9,153 nucleotides of DNA from Sphingomonas sp. (GCA_013812805.1 JACCSV010000117.1:1-9153), one strand, 5' to 3'; shown: positions 1 through 5,981, numbered from the stretch's first letter. The notes: generated by a model from the letters alone, not told the origin. Numbers and translations: made by a program.

Positions 1-2
1 CC

Positions 3-791
3 ATGGGCATGCTTCCCATCTTGCTGAGTGCGTCGATTGTGTCGGCGAGCATTCCCGCCACTGCGCCAGTGCCGCCGCCGGATCCGGTCAGGCCGGCGAT
101 GTGGATGATCGGCGACGGCGACACCACGATCTTCCTGTTCGGCACGTTCCACGCGCTGGATGGCTCCACCAACTGGTTCAAGGACAGCGTCAAGGAAGCG
201 TTCCAGGCGTCGGACCAGCTGGTGCTTGAAACGCTGGTGCCCAGGCCCGGGTTCGGCGCGGTTTCGGTTCCCCGCTGGCGGGTCACGACTCCTTCCACCT
301 CATTCGCCGCCTCGACTCAGATGGTGGTCGACGCGGTCCACAGGCGAGGAATGTCGGCGACGCGTGGCGCCGATGCCGCGCTTCGCCTCGCCGCCGAGGG
401 CTCGGGCAAGCCGGTCGCGGCGCTCGAAAGCTTCGAGTTCCAATTGAAGATGTTCAGCGCCCTTGGCACCGCTCCGCAGCCGCCGGTCCAGCTTCGCGGC
501 ACCGCCGCAATGACAATGCTGTCGGCCGTGCTCGCCAAGCTTCAGGATGCCTGGGTGCGCGGCGACACCGCGACCTTTGAGCCGATGCTGGAGCAGATGC
601 GCGCGCAGTCGCCGCAAGCCTATCGGACCATGTTCGCCGATCGCAACGCCCGCTGGGCGGGGTGGATCGCCGGGCGGCTGCGGGCGCCGGGAACGGTGTT
701 CCTCGCGGTCGGCGCCGGTCACCTCGCCGGTCGCGACAGCGTCCAGAATCAGCTTGCCGCGATCGGGGTGGGGTCGGTCCGGGTCAACTGA
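3..791 (+). CDS. TraB/GumN family exported protein
   Basis: 262 residues if the ATG at 3 is used; an ATG two codons later is equally possible, and the true start could lie left of the window because no ribosome-binding site is visible. The N-terminus is hydrophobic (residues 3-20) and followed by a Pro-rich stretch, so it is probably exported to the periplasm or membrane. Family signs are the early Gly-Thr-Phe-His motif (47-50) after a beta strand, an LVLET strand (73-77), the region around LESFEFQL (141-148), an Arg-Asn..Trp segment (214-218) and the C-terminal VGAGHLAGRDSV motif (236-247). TraB/GumN proteins are related to the TIKI metalloproteases, in which such Gly-His motifs matter for activity; substrates of the bacterial members are mostly unknown. 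It is somewhat shorter than usual for the family, mainly between residues 80 and 115. The next gene is 292 bp downstream, so no operon is suggested. Confidence 0.8.
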   Translation: MGMLPILLSASIVSASIPATAPVPPPDPVRPAMWMIGDGDTTIFLFGTFHALDGSTNWFKDSVKEAFQASDQLVLETLVPRPGFGAVSVPRWRVTTPSTSFAASTQMVVDAVHRRGMSATRGADAALRLAAEGSGKPVAALESFEFQLKMFSALGTAPQPPVQLRGTAAMTMLSAVLAKLQDAWVRGDTATFEPMLEQMRAQSPQAYRTMFADRNARWAGWIAGRLRAPGTVFLAVGAGHLAGRDSVQNQLAAIGVGSVRVN

Positions 792-811
792 GGATGCGTC
801 CCGAGCGCTAG

Positions 812-840
812 TGTCCGCTTCCGACCCATTGCAGACATTA
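812..840 (+). repeat. Intergenic hairpin repeat, copy 1
   Basis: First of six copies of one short repeat. Arm TGTCCGC, a 12-nt loop (TTCCGACCCATT) and arm GCAGACA, followed by TTA. One base of the right arm differs from the perfect complement. It starts 20 bp after the TraB-like gene stops. The rest of the 792-1083 gap shows no gene that I can support; its reading frames are short and carry no ribosome-binding site. Confidence 0.8.
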
Positions 841-1083
841 GACGAGTACAGAGGGTCAGCTAGCCCTGAGTACCGCTCTCGATCTCTAGCAGTGAATCCG
901 TAGCGAGGGCGGTGCCAGTCTGCCTCCCAGCCGTAACCTTGAGCCACCTTCGGTCTGCAATCGAACGGCTTGGACTGGCCGCGCCAACCATCTCGTTTCC
1001 AAGGCGTGCGAAAGCTTGCGCTCACGTCGGTAAAAACGCATGCTTGCTGCGGTTAGAAATTCCTGTGGCAAGGACTCTCGATT

Positions 1084-1740
1084 ATGGCACGCGTAATTCT
1101 TGAACAGCCTGGTGAGGACATTACCGTCGGGGGTCGATTCAACGAGTTCGGTGATCCAACTGACACGACCGTGATCGGCACCCGCTCGCCAGGTGAGGAA
1201 GTCACCGTCATAGAAGGCGACATTGTCTTAGACGCATCGTTCAACGCCGGGGGCGACGTTATTGGCCTTCCTGGTGAGGCTGACGAATATTCTGCAGAAC
1301 TCATCGGGTCGCGGGTGGTCCTGACGTACGCAGCTGGGGAAGTGCGGATTAGCATACCGGTTGGTGAAACCCCGAACACGATCATTTTCGGCGGTGAAGA
1401 CTCGCGCACAATTCGGATTGAGGATGGTCAGGTGTTTATCGGCGACCAAGTCGTTGAACAGTCTCGGCAGATGCTCGATAGCAACGACGCCCCACTGGCG
1501 GCTGCGGATGCGACTGGAGTAAGCAAGCAAGAGGCCAACGCCGAAGCGGCTTCCGTCGATGACGGCTTAACCTTGATCTTTTCTCCTGACGGAATCGAGA
1601 TTGGCTCTTCGGACGGGGTCGCCTTTGGCGGGGGCTTGAAGGGTGACCTGCTAGCGTCCAGCGATGGCATGATTGAACTTGCTGCCCTCGGCTACACCCC
1701 GCCGGACAACATCTTCTGCGAGAGCCAGACTTTCGCTTAA
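1084..1740 (+). CDS. Acidic Gly/Asp-rich beta-domain protein, putative surface or secreted
   Basis: 218 residues from an ATG with AAGGA at 1070-1074, nine bases upstream. The protein is acidic, almost free of Lys and rich in Gly, Asp, Val and Ile. Residues 48-125 have the alternating pattern of a beta domain: DASFNAGGD, then a YSAELIGSRVVLTY strand pair, an IPVG turn, an IIFGGEDSRTI strand and VFIGDQVV. I recall similar segments as single modules in large sphingomonad VCBS/RTX-like surface proteins, but cannot confirm this here. Residues 126-160 are an Ala-rich linker. The C-terminal part (161-218) has SPDGIEIGSSDG-type turns and ends in CESQTFA. There is no N-terminal signal peptide, which would fit type I secretion through a C-terminal signal or a cytoplasmic location. 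No transporter gene is nearby. Function unknown; the surface assignment is inference. Confidence 0.55.
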   Translation: MARVILEQPGEDITVGGRFNEFGDPTDTTVIGTRSPGEEVTVIEGDIVLDASFNAGGDVIGLPGEADEYSAELIGSRVVLTYAAGEVRISIPVGETPNTIIFGGEDSRTIRIEDGQVFIGDQVVEQSRQMLDSNDAPLAAADATGVSKQEANAEAASVDDGLTLIFSPDGIEIGSSDGVAFGGGLKGDLLASSDGMIELAALGYTPPDNIFCESQTFA

Positions 1741-1753
1741 CCTATAGAAGGAT

Positions 1754-1786
1754 GGGCGCGCCAGCCTCGCACCTTGACGCGCGCCC
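1754..1786 (+). terminator. GC-rich hairpin after the acidic protein gene
   Basis: GGGCGCGC (1754-1761) pairs perfectly with GCGCGCCC (1779-1786) across a 17-nt loop, 13 bp after the stop codon at 1740. No T-run follows, so it may be a processing or stability hairpin or a Rho-linked end rather than a classical intrinsic terminator. Confidence 0.4.
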
Positions 1787-1882
1787 GCGCCGCCGATTCC
1801 AGATAATTCGCGCATTAGCCTGTGGCATGTCTCACACGATGAAATGAACGGGCGGCTGGTCCGACAGTGACCGGTCGCGCAA

Positions 1883-1911
1883 TGTCGGCTTTCCACCCAT
1901 TGCGGACATTA
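1883..1911 (+). repeat. Intergenic hairpin repeat, copy 2
   Basis: Arm TGTCGGC, loop TTTCCACCCATT, arm GCGGACA, then TTA; one base of the left arm differs from the perfect complement. It lies between the converging acidic-protein gene and the membrane-protein gene. Its final TTA (1909-1911), read on the minus strand, is the TAA stop codon of the membrane-protein gene, so the repeat defines the end of that reading frame. Confidence 0.85.
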
Positions 1912-2439
1912 GCGGCCTAGGCCGGTCCACGACGCCAGCGGAAATCCACTAGGATCACTAGGCAGATTGCGCTCGACAAGAGCAAACGAGAAGACTGCTA
2001 CGCAGAACACGACAGCCACGATCAGGGCAAGGATCATCTGCTGGCGAATGGCGCGCTGATGATCGTCGACGACAGGATAAGAGGCGATCCGGGCAGTCAA
2101 CAAGATGATTAGATCGGGCAGAGCAAACAACATGACTTCTCCACGCGATGTAGGTCGATCAACCAGTGGCGTGAAAAACAAGGCCACATTCACGAGCAAG
2201 GCCACGCAGAGGCTCGTCCGGAGCCACCGCTCTTCCGCATAATCCGATGCAAGTTTGAACATGATAATGGGGCAGGCGATCGCGCAAACAACGCGATAGC
2301 TCGTGTCGAGCGGGATGCCGTGTTCGTCTTCCAGTGCGATGCTGAATATAACGAATGCAACGATGCCAAGGCCCGCGAGCCTCAGGTTCCAAAGTCGATC
2401 TCCCAATTCTAGCCCCTCACTGCCGCTGTTCACGACCAC
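1909..2439 (-). CDS. Five-helix membrane protein of unknown function
   Basis: 176 residues from a GTG at 2439; a second GTG two codons downstream is an alternative, and no strong Shine-Dalgarno sequence precedes either. Five hydrophobic stretches are visible at about residues 20-37, 48-65, 74-93, 101-119 and 134-155. They are separated by charged loops such as LEDEHGIPLD, SDYAEERWLR and YPVVDDHQRAIRQQ, so it is probably an inner-membrane protein. I do not recognise a family or any catalytic motif. A hairpin repeat sits 19 bp before the start (copy 3), and another supplies the stop codon (copy 2), so the whole gene is bracketed by the two copies. The lipoprotein gene upstream lies on the same strand, 55 bp away, and the two could be co-transcribed. 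Confidence 0.6.
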   Translation of the reverse strand: MVVNSGSEGLELGDRLWNLRLAGLGIVAFVIFSIALEDEHGIPLDTSYRVVCAIACPIIMFKLASDYAEERWLRTSLCVALLVNVALFFTPLVDRPTSRGEVMLFALPDLIILLTARIASYPVVDDHQRAIRQQMILALIVAVVFCVAVFSFALVERNLPSDPSGFPLASWTGLGR

Positions 2440-2458
2440 CCCGCTGCGGGCGTTGCAG

Positions 2459-2484
2459 CGTCCGCTTTCCCCCCATTGCGGACA
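2459..2484 (+). repeat. Intergenic hairpin repeat, copy 3
   Basis: CGTCCGC (first base changed from T), loop TTTCCCCCCATT, arm GCGGACA; six of seven arm pairs are kept. It fills most of the 55-bp gap between the lipoprotein gene and the membrane-protein gene, both on the minus strand. The repeat is still written in the same orientation as the other copies. Confidence 0.8.
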
Positions 2485-2494
2485 CGGGGGTTGG

Positions 2495-2977
2495 CTACTC
2501 GGCAGCCGTGGCAGGCTCGACGATCACGGGTTTCTTCGTGCCCCTGGACCAGCCCGCGACCTCATATCCGCGCTCTTTGAGACAGCCTTCAAGAGCAGTC
2601 TTGATCGCCCGCTCCTTCTTGGCCCGCTTCATCTTGGACATGCCCCATGCACCGCCCAAGATTGCGAACGGCAAGAGCACCACGGTTGCAGATGCGAGGG
2701 CCATTCCGACGGCGGGGACCATGCTTGTCGCTGCCGCACCGCCGGCGACTGCCGTAGCCGCGCCCGCCGCGGCGCCGGCTCCTGCGGACCCCGCCCTGCC
2801 GCTGGAGTCCAGCTTACCCGTGACGAAGAGCTGCTGACACGTCGCGAAGGCGGCGTCGAACTGGGATTGACTGGCCAGCGGGGCCGACAGAGTCGGCGTG
2901 AACTCGCGCGGCCTGGATGAGCAGGCCTGCAACGTCAGACAGGCGATGAATAAGCCTAACGTGAGCTTGCTTTTCAT
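2495..2977 (-). CDS. Glycine-zipper lipoprotein
   Basis: 160 residues from the ATG at 2977. This start is preferred over an ATG at 3034 because it is preceded by a GAGGGGG ribosome-binding site (2983-2989) and opens a clean lipoprotein signal: MKSK, hydrophobic 5-16, then the lipobox LQAC with Cys19 as the lipidated residue. The mature part has Cys47 in ATCQQLF, a Gly/Ala-rich segment (about 60-112) holding a long hydrophobic stretch like a glycine-zipper membrane hairpin, a basic patch KMKRAKKER (115-123) and a C-terminal GCLKERGYEV segment with Cys132. The Cys47/Cys132 pair could form a disulfide. This layout recalls small glycine-zipper outer-membrane lipoproteins; the precise role is unknown. 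It is transcribed divergently from the AraC-type regulator gene, with the membrane-protein gene just downstream. Confidence 0.75.
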   Translation of the reverse strand: MKSKLTLGLFIACLTLQACSSRPREFTPTLSAPLASQSQFDAAFATCQQLFVTGKLDSSGRAGSAGAGAAAGAATAVAGGAAATSMVPAVGMALASATVVLLPFAILGGAWGMSKMKRAKKERAIKTALEGCLKERGYEVAGWSRGTKKPVIVEPATAAE

Positions 2978-3032
2978 TAAATCCCCCTCGCCCGAACCTT
3001 TAGCAACTTGGATCGTGCTGCCGCTGGATGTC

Positions 3033-3048
3033 ATGCATTTGAATGCAT
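3033..3048. promoter_or_regulatory. Perfect 7-2-7 inverted repeat, putative operator
   Basis: ATGCATT and AATGCAT flank a TG centre. It lies in the divergent gap, 56 bp before the lipoprotein start and about 200 bp before the regulator start, next to an AT-rich stretch (3051-3063) that could hold a -10 element for either direction. An operator is inferred only from symmetry and position. Confidence 0.35.
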
Positions 3049-3130
3049 TGCCATTTATTTATAGCGCTCAGGCGAATGGCGCTTAGTCCGGAAAGTCAGC
3101 GCGAAGCTCGGTTGCGTACCCTCGAGGCAA

Positions 3131-3157
3131 TGTCCGTTTTTCGACCCATCGCGAACA
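3131..3157 (+). repeat. Intergenic hairpin repeat, copy 4 (degenerate)
   Basis: TGTCCGT, a 13-nt loop ending in CGACCCATC, then GCGAACA. Two arm positions no longer form Watson-Crick pairs and the loop is one base longer than in the other copies. It sits in the divergent gap between the lipoprotein and regulator genes. The remainder of the gap (2978-3246) holds the two inverted repeats and no supported gene. Confidence 0.65.
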
Positions 3158-3233
3158 GCCTTAAGGCGTCGGCATCGGGCGATCACATGCCGAACGCCAA
3201 AATTAGTGCTCACGCTCAATTTGCTTTTTAAGT

Positions 3234-3249
3234 CACAAGCCAGCTTGTG
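3234..3249. promoter_or_regulatory. Perfect 7-2-7 inverted repeat covering the regulator start codon
   Basis: CACAAGC and GCTTGTG flank a CA centre, and the right arm includes the GTG start codon (3247-3249) of the AraC-type gene. In RNA it would form a tight hairpin that hides the start codon; in DNA it could be an autoregulatory operator. No good Shine-Dalgarno sequence is seen upstream, so initiation may be weak or leaderless. Confidence 0.4.
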
Positions 3250-4230
3250 GAAGCGATCTCGTCTCCCGATTCGGCGCACGAGCCCTCTCAAGGCCAGCTT
3301 GATCGCCTACTCGTCACGCTCGACGTCGACGTGCAGAGCTTCGCGTTGATTCAGGTCCAGCGTGGACGGCGCCTGATTGGGGAGCCCGTGGACGCGATCA
3401 TGGTTCACTACGTGCTCACGGGCACGCATTATTTGACCATTGAAGGATACGATCCCGTCGATTGCCCCGCCGGCTCGATCGTCCTGATTCCACCTGCTCT
3501 TCGACCACTCGTCGCCGTTGACCGGGAACGGGTGATTGACGTGCGAGCGAAGGAGCGAAGCACGCTCACGCGTGACGGTCTGCTGATGGTGGATGCCACC
3601 GCCGGCGGCGAGCCGGACCTCCGCTACGTCTCTGGCATCGTTCATGCGAGCTTTTCGGGCTCATTCGGTTTGCTCGACAACTTGAGTAAACCGATCGCCC
3701 AGCACGTCGGCGATTACGGGATCGTTCGGGACGCTTTCAGCTTGATGACTGAAGAAGTTCGCAATCCCAGCTTGGGCTCTCGTGCACTCACGAGCGCGTT
3801 GATGAAGACTTGTCTGGTGCTGATGATTCGTCGGTTCATGGAATGCGGGGAGCAGGAAAGCTCACTCCTTGGCATCCTGTCCGACAATCGATTGAGCAAG
3901 AGCATTGCGGAAGTCCTCGATCGCCCCGCGCACCCGCACACAATCAAGAGCATGGCGGATGCCGCAAGCATGAGCCGATCGAGCTTCTGCCAAAAATTTG
4001 GCCAGGCTTTCGCGCTGACCCCAATGCAGTTCGTGACGAAGACCAGGCTTCACCACGCGGCGCAAATGCTTCGTTCGACCCCGCTTCCGGTGAAGGTCAT
4101 TGCCGCAAGCGTCGGATACTCGAGCCGAAGTCAATTCTCGCGAGCCTTCCGGAATGCCTACGGCGAGGACCCAAGCACATTCAGGGGCCGAACTACCGCT
4201 CGCCCGACGGATGCTCCCAAACTGAACTGA
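3247..4230 (+). CDS. AraC/XylS family transcriptional regulator
   Basis: 327 residues from the GTG at 3247; an in-frame TAA at 3229 excludes a longer form, and the next ATG is only at residue 52, inside the N-terminal domain. Residues about 40-110 form a cupin-like sensor: VHYVLTGTHYLTIEG, then CPAGSIVLIPPALRPLV, as in cupin-type AraC proteins. A helical linker follows (150-225). The C-terminal DNA-binding domain has two helix-turn-helix units: HTIKSMADAASMSRSSFCQKF (about 231-251) and PLPVKVIAASVGYSSRSQFSRAF (about 279-301), ending in the family signature around YGEDPSTFR (305-313). It should be a cytoplasmic activator or repressor that senses a small ligand. Effector and targets are unknown; the divergent lipoprotein gene, the following secreted-protein gene and its own gene are the natural candidates. 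Confidence 0.9.
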   Translation: MEAISSPDSAHEPSQGQLDRLLVTLDVDVQSFALIQVQRGRRLIGEPVDAIMVHYVLTGTHYLTIEGYDPVDCPAGSIVLIPPALRPLVAVDRERVIDVRAKERSTLTRDGLLMVDATAGGEPDLRYVSGIVHASFSGSFGLLDNLSKPIAQHVGDYGIVRDAFSLMTEEVRNPSLGSRALTSALMKTCLVLMIRRFMECGEQESSLLGILSDNRLSKSIAEVLDRPAHPHTIKSMADAASMSRSSFCQKFGQAFALTPMQFVTKTRLHHAAQMLRSTPLPVKVIAASVGYSSRSQFSRAFRNAYGEDPSTFRGRTTARPTDAPKLN

Positions 4231-4249
4231 ACATGGTCGGATGCTTTCT

Positions 4250-4271
4250 CAGGGAAGTAATCCAGTCCCTG
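4250..4271 (+). terminator. Small hairpin after the regulator gene
   Basis: CAGGGA (4250-4255) and TCCCTG (4266-4271) form a perfect 6-bp stem with a 10-nt loop, 20 bp after the regulator's stop codon. There is no T-run, so a terminator is possible but weakly supported. Confidence 0.25.
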
Positions 4272-4277
4272 CGCGAT

Positions 4278-4305
4278 TGTCCGCTTCTACCCAAAACCGA
4301 CATTA
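4278..4305 (+). repeat. Intergenic hairpin repeat, copy 5 (degenerate)
   Basis: TGTCCGC, then TTCTACCCAAA and an imperfect right arm ACCGACA followed by TTA; one loop base is lost relative to copies 1 and 2. It lies between the regulator gene and the secreted-protein gene. Confidence 0.7.
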
Positions 4306-4368
4306 TGCGCGGTGTGACTTCGCATTAAAATTAAGTTATTGTGCGCCAGCCTAACCGGAGTTTTTGCT

Positions 4369-5112
4369 ATGTGCACAAAATTGATTTGCGCCAGCCTTTT
4401 AGTGATCACGTCTAGTCCGGCGCTCAGCCAGCAAGCTGACGTGGGCGGTCGAGTCGCTGTGCAGCACATGCATCAGTGCACCGTAACTCCGGGCCCGGAC
4501 TGGCAGGGTGTCACTTCGCCAATCCCCAGCATCGGGGTAGTCGTGAAAAAGAATCCGCACAAACGCGTCGCCAAACCGGCGCCGAGCCGGATTGATCTGG
4601 AACTCACTGCATCGCGGCCATTGACCGGTGACAGTGTCCCGACCGTCAGCGGCTACGCAATCAACACTAAGGGCACCGGCACCAGTTCAGGGCGGCTCGG
4701 CGCGAACTCCAGTGCAGGTGCGACGGTTGCCTGCGTCTCTCGATCCAGGGACGATCCCTATGCCGAAGACTCGGCGCGAGCGGCTTCGGCAGACATGTTT
4801 TTGCAAATGCCTCGGGACGCGCGCGCTGCCGGTTGGTCGTGCAGCGTAACCGGCAGCGAGAAATCACCGCAATTCGTTCTGACGCTGCTGGTGCCGACGA
4901 TTCTGGGGCAGGCGGAACGAAATCAAGCGCCCAAAACTAGCACTGCCCGTGCGGAATGGAGTTGGGGGGCGTCAAACAGCGGTTCCCGTCGCATGTCGAT
5001 TGTCCCGCACGGCTCCAGCAATCCGGGCGCGACCCAAGCTGCCTGCTCGTCTGAGGCGCCCGGTATGCAAATGAAATATGATTTTGTGGTGGAAAAAGTA
5101 GAGCGCGCCTGA
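4369..5112 (+). CDS. Secreted four-cysteine protein of unknown function
   Basis: 247 residues from the ATG at 4369, chosen because GGAG (4357-4360) lies eight bases upstream and the reading then opens directly into a signal peptide: MCTK, hydrophobic 5-18, and a likely signal-peptidase I cut after ALS (18-20). An in-frame TTG at 4339 would add ten residues but lacks support. The mature protein is rich in Ser, Thr, Ala and Gly. It has four cysteines (37, 122, 158, 226), enough for two disulfides, which fits the periplasm or the exterior. A basic patch KKNPHKRVAKP lies at 60-70. Short beta-like segments occur around RIDLELTASR (74-83), FVLTLLVPTILG (169-180) and MKYDFVVEKVERA at the end. I recognise no family. 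It follows the AraC-type regulator gene on the same strand, with a repeat copy between them. Confidence 0.6.
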   Translation: MCTKLICASLLVITSSPALSQQADVGGRVAVQHMHQCTVTPGPDWQGVTSPIPSIGVVVKKNPHKRVAKPAPSRIDLELTASRPLTGDSVPTVSGYAINTKGTGTSSGRLGANSSAGATVACVSRSRDDPYAEDSARAASADMFLQMPRDARAAGWSCSVTGSEKSPQFVLTLLVPTILGQAERNQAPKTSTARAEWSWGASNSGSRRMSIVPHGSSNPGATQAACSSEAPGMQMKYDFVVEKVERA

Positions 5113-5163
5113 AGCGGTTAGACGTCGGGCTTTCGCAAGCGGCCAGCTGCCGATCCTCGTCGA

Positions 5164-5192
5164 TGTCCGCTTTCCACCCGAAGCGGACATCA
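5164..5192 (+). repeat. Intergenic hairpin repeat, copy 6
   Basis: TGTCCGC, loop TTTCCACCCGAA, GCGGACA, then TCA: a fully paired 7-bp stem and the only copy with both arms perfect in the TGTCCGC form. It marks the junction between the accessory genes and the rplY promoter, ending 14 bp before the -35 element. Confidence 0.85.
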
Positions 5193-5205
5193 GCCCTGCC
5201 CTTCC

Positions 5206-5234
5206 TTGCCACAACGGCGCCCCTCCCCTATACG
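5206..5234 (+). promoter_or_regulatory. Putative sigma-70 type promoter of rplY
   Basis: TTGCCA (5206-5211) and TATACG (5229-5234) are separated by exactly 17 bp, a good match to the -35/-10 consensus. Transcription would start near 5241, giving a leader of about 60 nt before the rplY ATG at 5301. Confidence 0.55.
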
Positions 5235-5243
5235 CGCGCCCTT

Positions 5244-5285
5244 CCCCGGCCATGGTCATCCCTGGAGGCGTGGCGGGGTTTTTTT
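5244..5285 (+). terminator. Terminator-like hairpin in the rplY leader (putative attenuator)
   Basis: CCCCG (5244-5248) pairs with CGGGG (5274-5278); after a bulged G, CCA (5250-5252) pairs with TGG (5271-5273), and two further pairs extend the stem. Seven T residues follow at once (5279-5285). This is the form of an intrinsic terminator, but it sits between the predicted start of transcription and the rplY ribosome-binding site (GGAGA, 5289-5293), which suggests attenuation or autoregulation rather than the end of an upstream gene. It could instead terminate read-through from the left. Confidence 0.5.
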
Positions 5286-5300
5286 ATTGGAGAAGAGCCA

Positions 5301-5981
5301 ATGAGCGAACAGCTAACGCTGCCCGCCGAGACGCGTGAACGGGCTGGCAAGGGAGCCTCTCGTGCACTGCGTCGCGACGGCCGGGTCCCAGCCGTGGTGT
5401 ACGGCGACAAGCAGGAGCCGCTTTCGGTTCACGTCGAGGAAAAGCTCCTCACCAGGATGATGTCGAACGGCCACTTCATGAACACAGTGGTGATGGTCGA
5501 GCTTGGCGGCAAGGCGAACCGCACGCTTCCCAAGGACGTGCAGTTCCACCCGGTCAGCAGCCGCCCGATCCACGTCGATTTCCTGCGCATCGGCGAGCAC
5601 AGCCAGGTCAGCGTCAACGTGCCGTGCAACTTCGTCGACGAGGAAGATTCGCCGGGCCTCAAGCGCGGCGGCGTCCTCAACGTCGTTCGTCACGATCTCG
5701 AGCTGATCTGCGATGCCTCGAGGATTCCCGACCAGATCACGATTTCGCTGAACGGCCTCGACATCGGCGATTCGCTGCACATCTCCAGCGTCGAGCTTCC
5801 CGAAGGCTCCAAGTCGGCGATCGACGACCGCGATTACACTATCGCGACGGTCGTTGCTCCCTCGGCGATGAAGGCGGAAGAGGACGAAGCCGCAGCCGCG
5901 GCCGCGGACGAGGTCCCGACGCTCGATGAAGCCGAAGCCGGCGAGGACGGCGGCGAGGCCGAAGGCGGCAAGGAGGAATAA
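5301..5981 (+). CDS. rplY: 50S ribosomal protein L25 (general stress protein Ctc type)
   Basis: 226 residues from the ATG at 5301, preceded by GGAGA (5289-5293). The N-terminal L25 domain (about 1-95) shows the usual start, with ETRERAGKGASRALRRDGRVPAV and then VYG, and the conserved DVQFHPVSSRPIHVDFLR segment (79-96). The C-terminal beta domain of the long Ctc/TL5 form follows (100-190), with DEEDSPGLKRGGVLNVVRHDLEL, then IPDQITISLNGLDIGDSLHIS. The last 35 residues are a very acidic Ala/Glu-rich tail, common in alphaproteobacterial members. The protein binds 5S rRNA in the large subunit. It is followed by pth, the usual neighbour, and the pair probably forms one transcript. Reading upstream in the same frame to 5163 would run through repeat copy 6 and the promoter, so that longer form is rejected. 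Confidence 0.96.
   Translation: MSEQLTLPAETRERAGKGASRALRRDGRVPAVVYGDKQEPLSVHVEEKLLTRMMSNGHFMNTVVMVELGGKANRTLPKDVQFHPVSSRPIHVDFLRIGEHSQVSVNVPCNFVDEEDSPGLKRGGVLNVVRHDLELICDASRIPDQITISLNGLDIGDSLHISSVELPEGSKSAIDDRDYTIATVVAPSAMKAEEDEAAAAAADEVPTLDEAEAGEDGGEAEGGKEE

Noticed and set aside
300..1025. Minus-strand 241-residue frame
   Set aside because: It is a shadow of the TraB-like gene's GC-rich codons, Arg/Gly/Pro-rich with no motif or start signal.
2978..3034. Longer lipoprotein starting at the ATG at 3034
   Set aside because: It would bury the lipoprotein signal behind 19 polar residues, and the start has no ribosome-binding site.
4342..4397. 11-bp direct repeat TGCGCCAGCCT at 4342 and 4387
   Set aside because: Only two short copies, the second inside signal-peptide codons; probably chance.
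812..5192. The repeat-gene-repeat pattern as an integron cassette array with attC sites
   Set aside because: The copies lack the GTTRRRY/RYYYAAC core sites and the length of attC, the genes are in both orientations, and no integron integrase is seen.
812..5192. Six same-orientation repeats as a CRISPR array
   Set aside because: The distances between copies are about 580-1150 bp and contain whole genes; no cas genes are present.
5163..5300. N-terminal extension of rplY starting MSAFHPKRTSA
   Set aside because: It is the translation of repeat copy 6 plus the promoter and leader hairpin. The ATG at 5301 has a ribosome-binding site and the correct L25 start.
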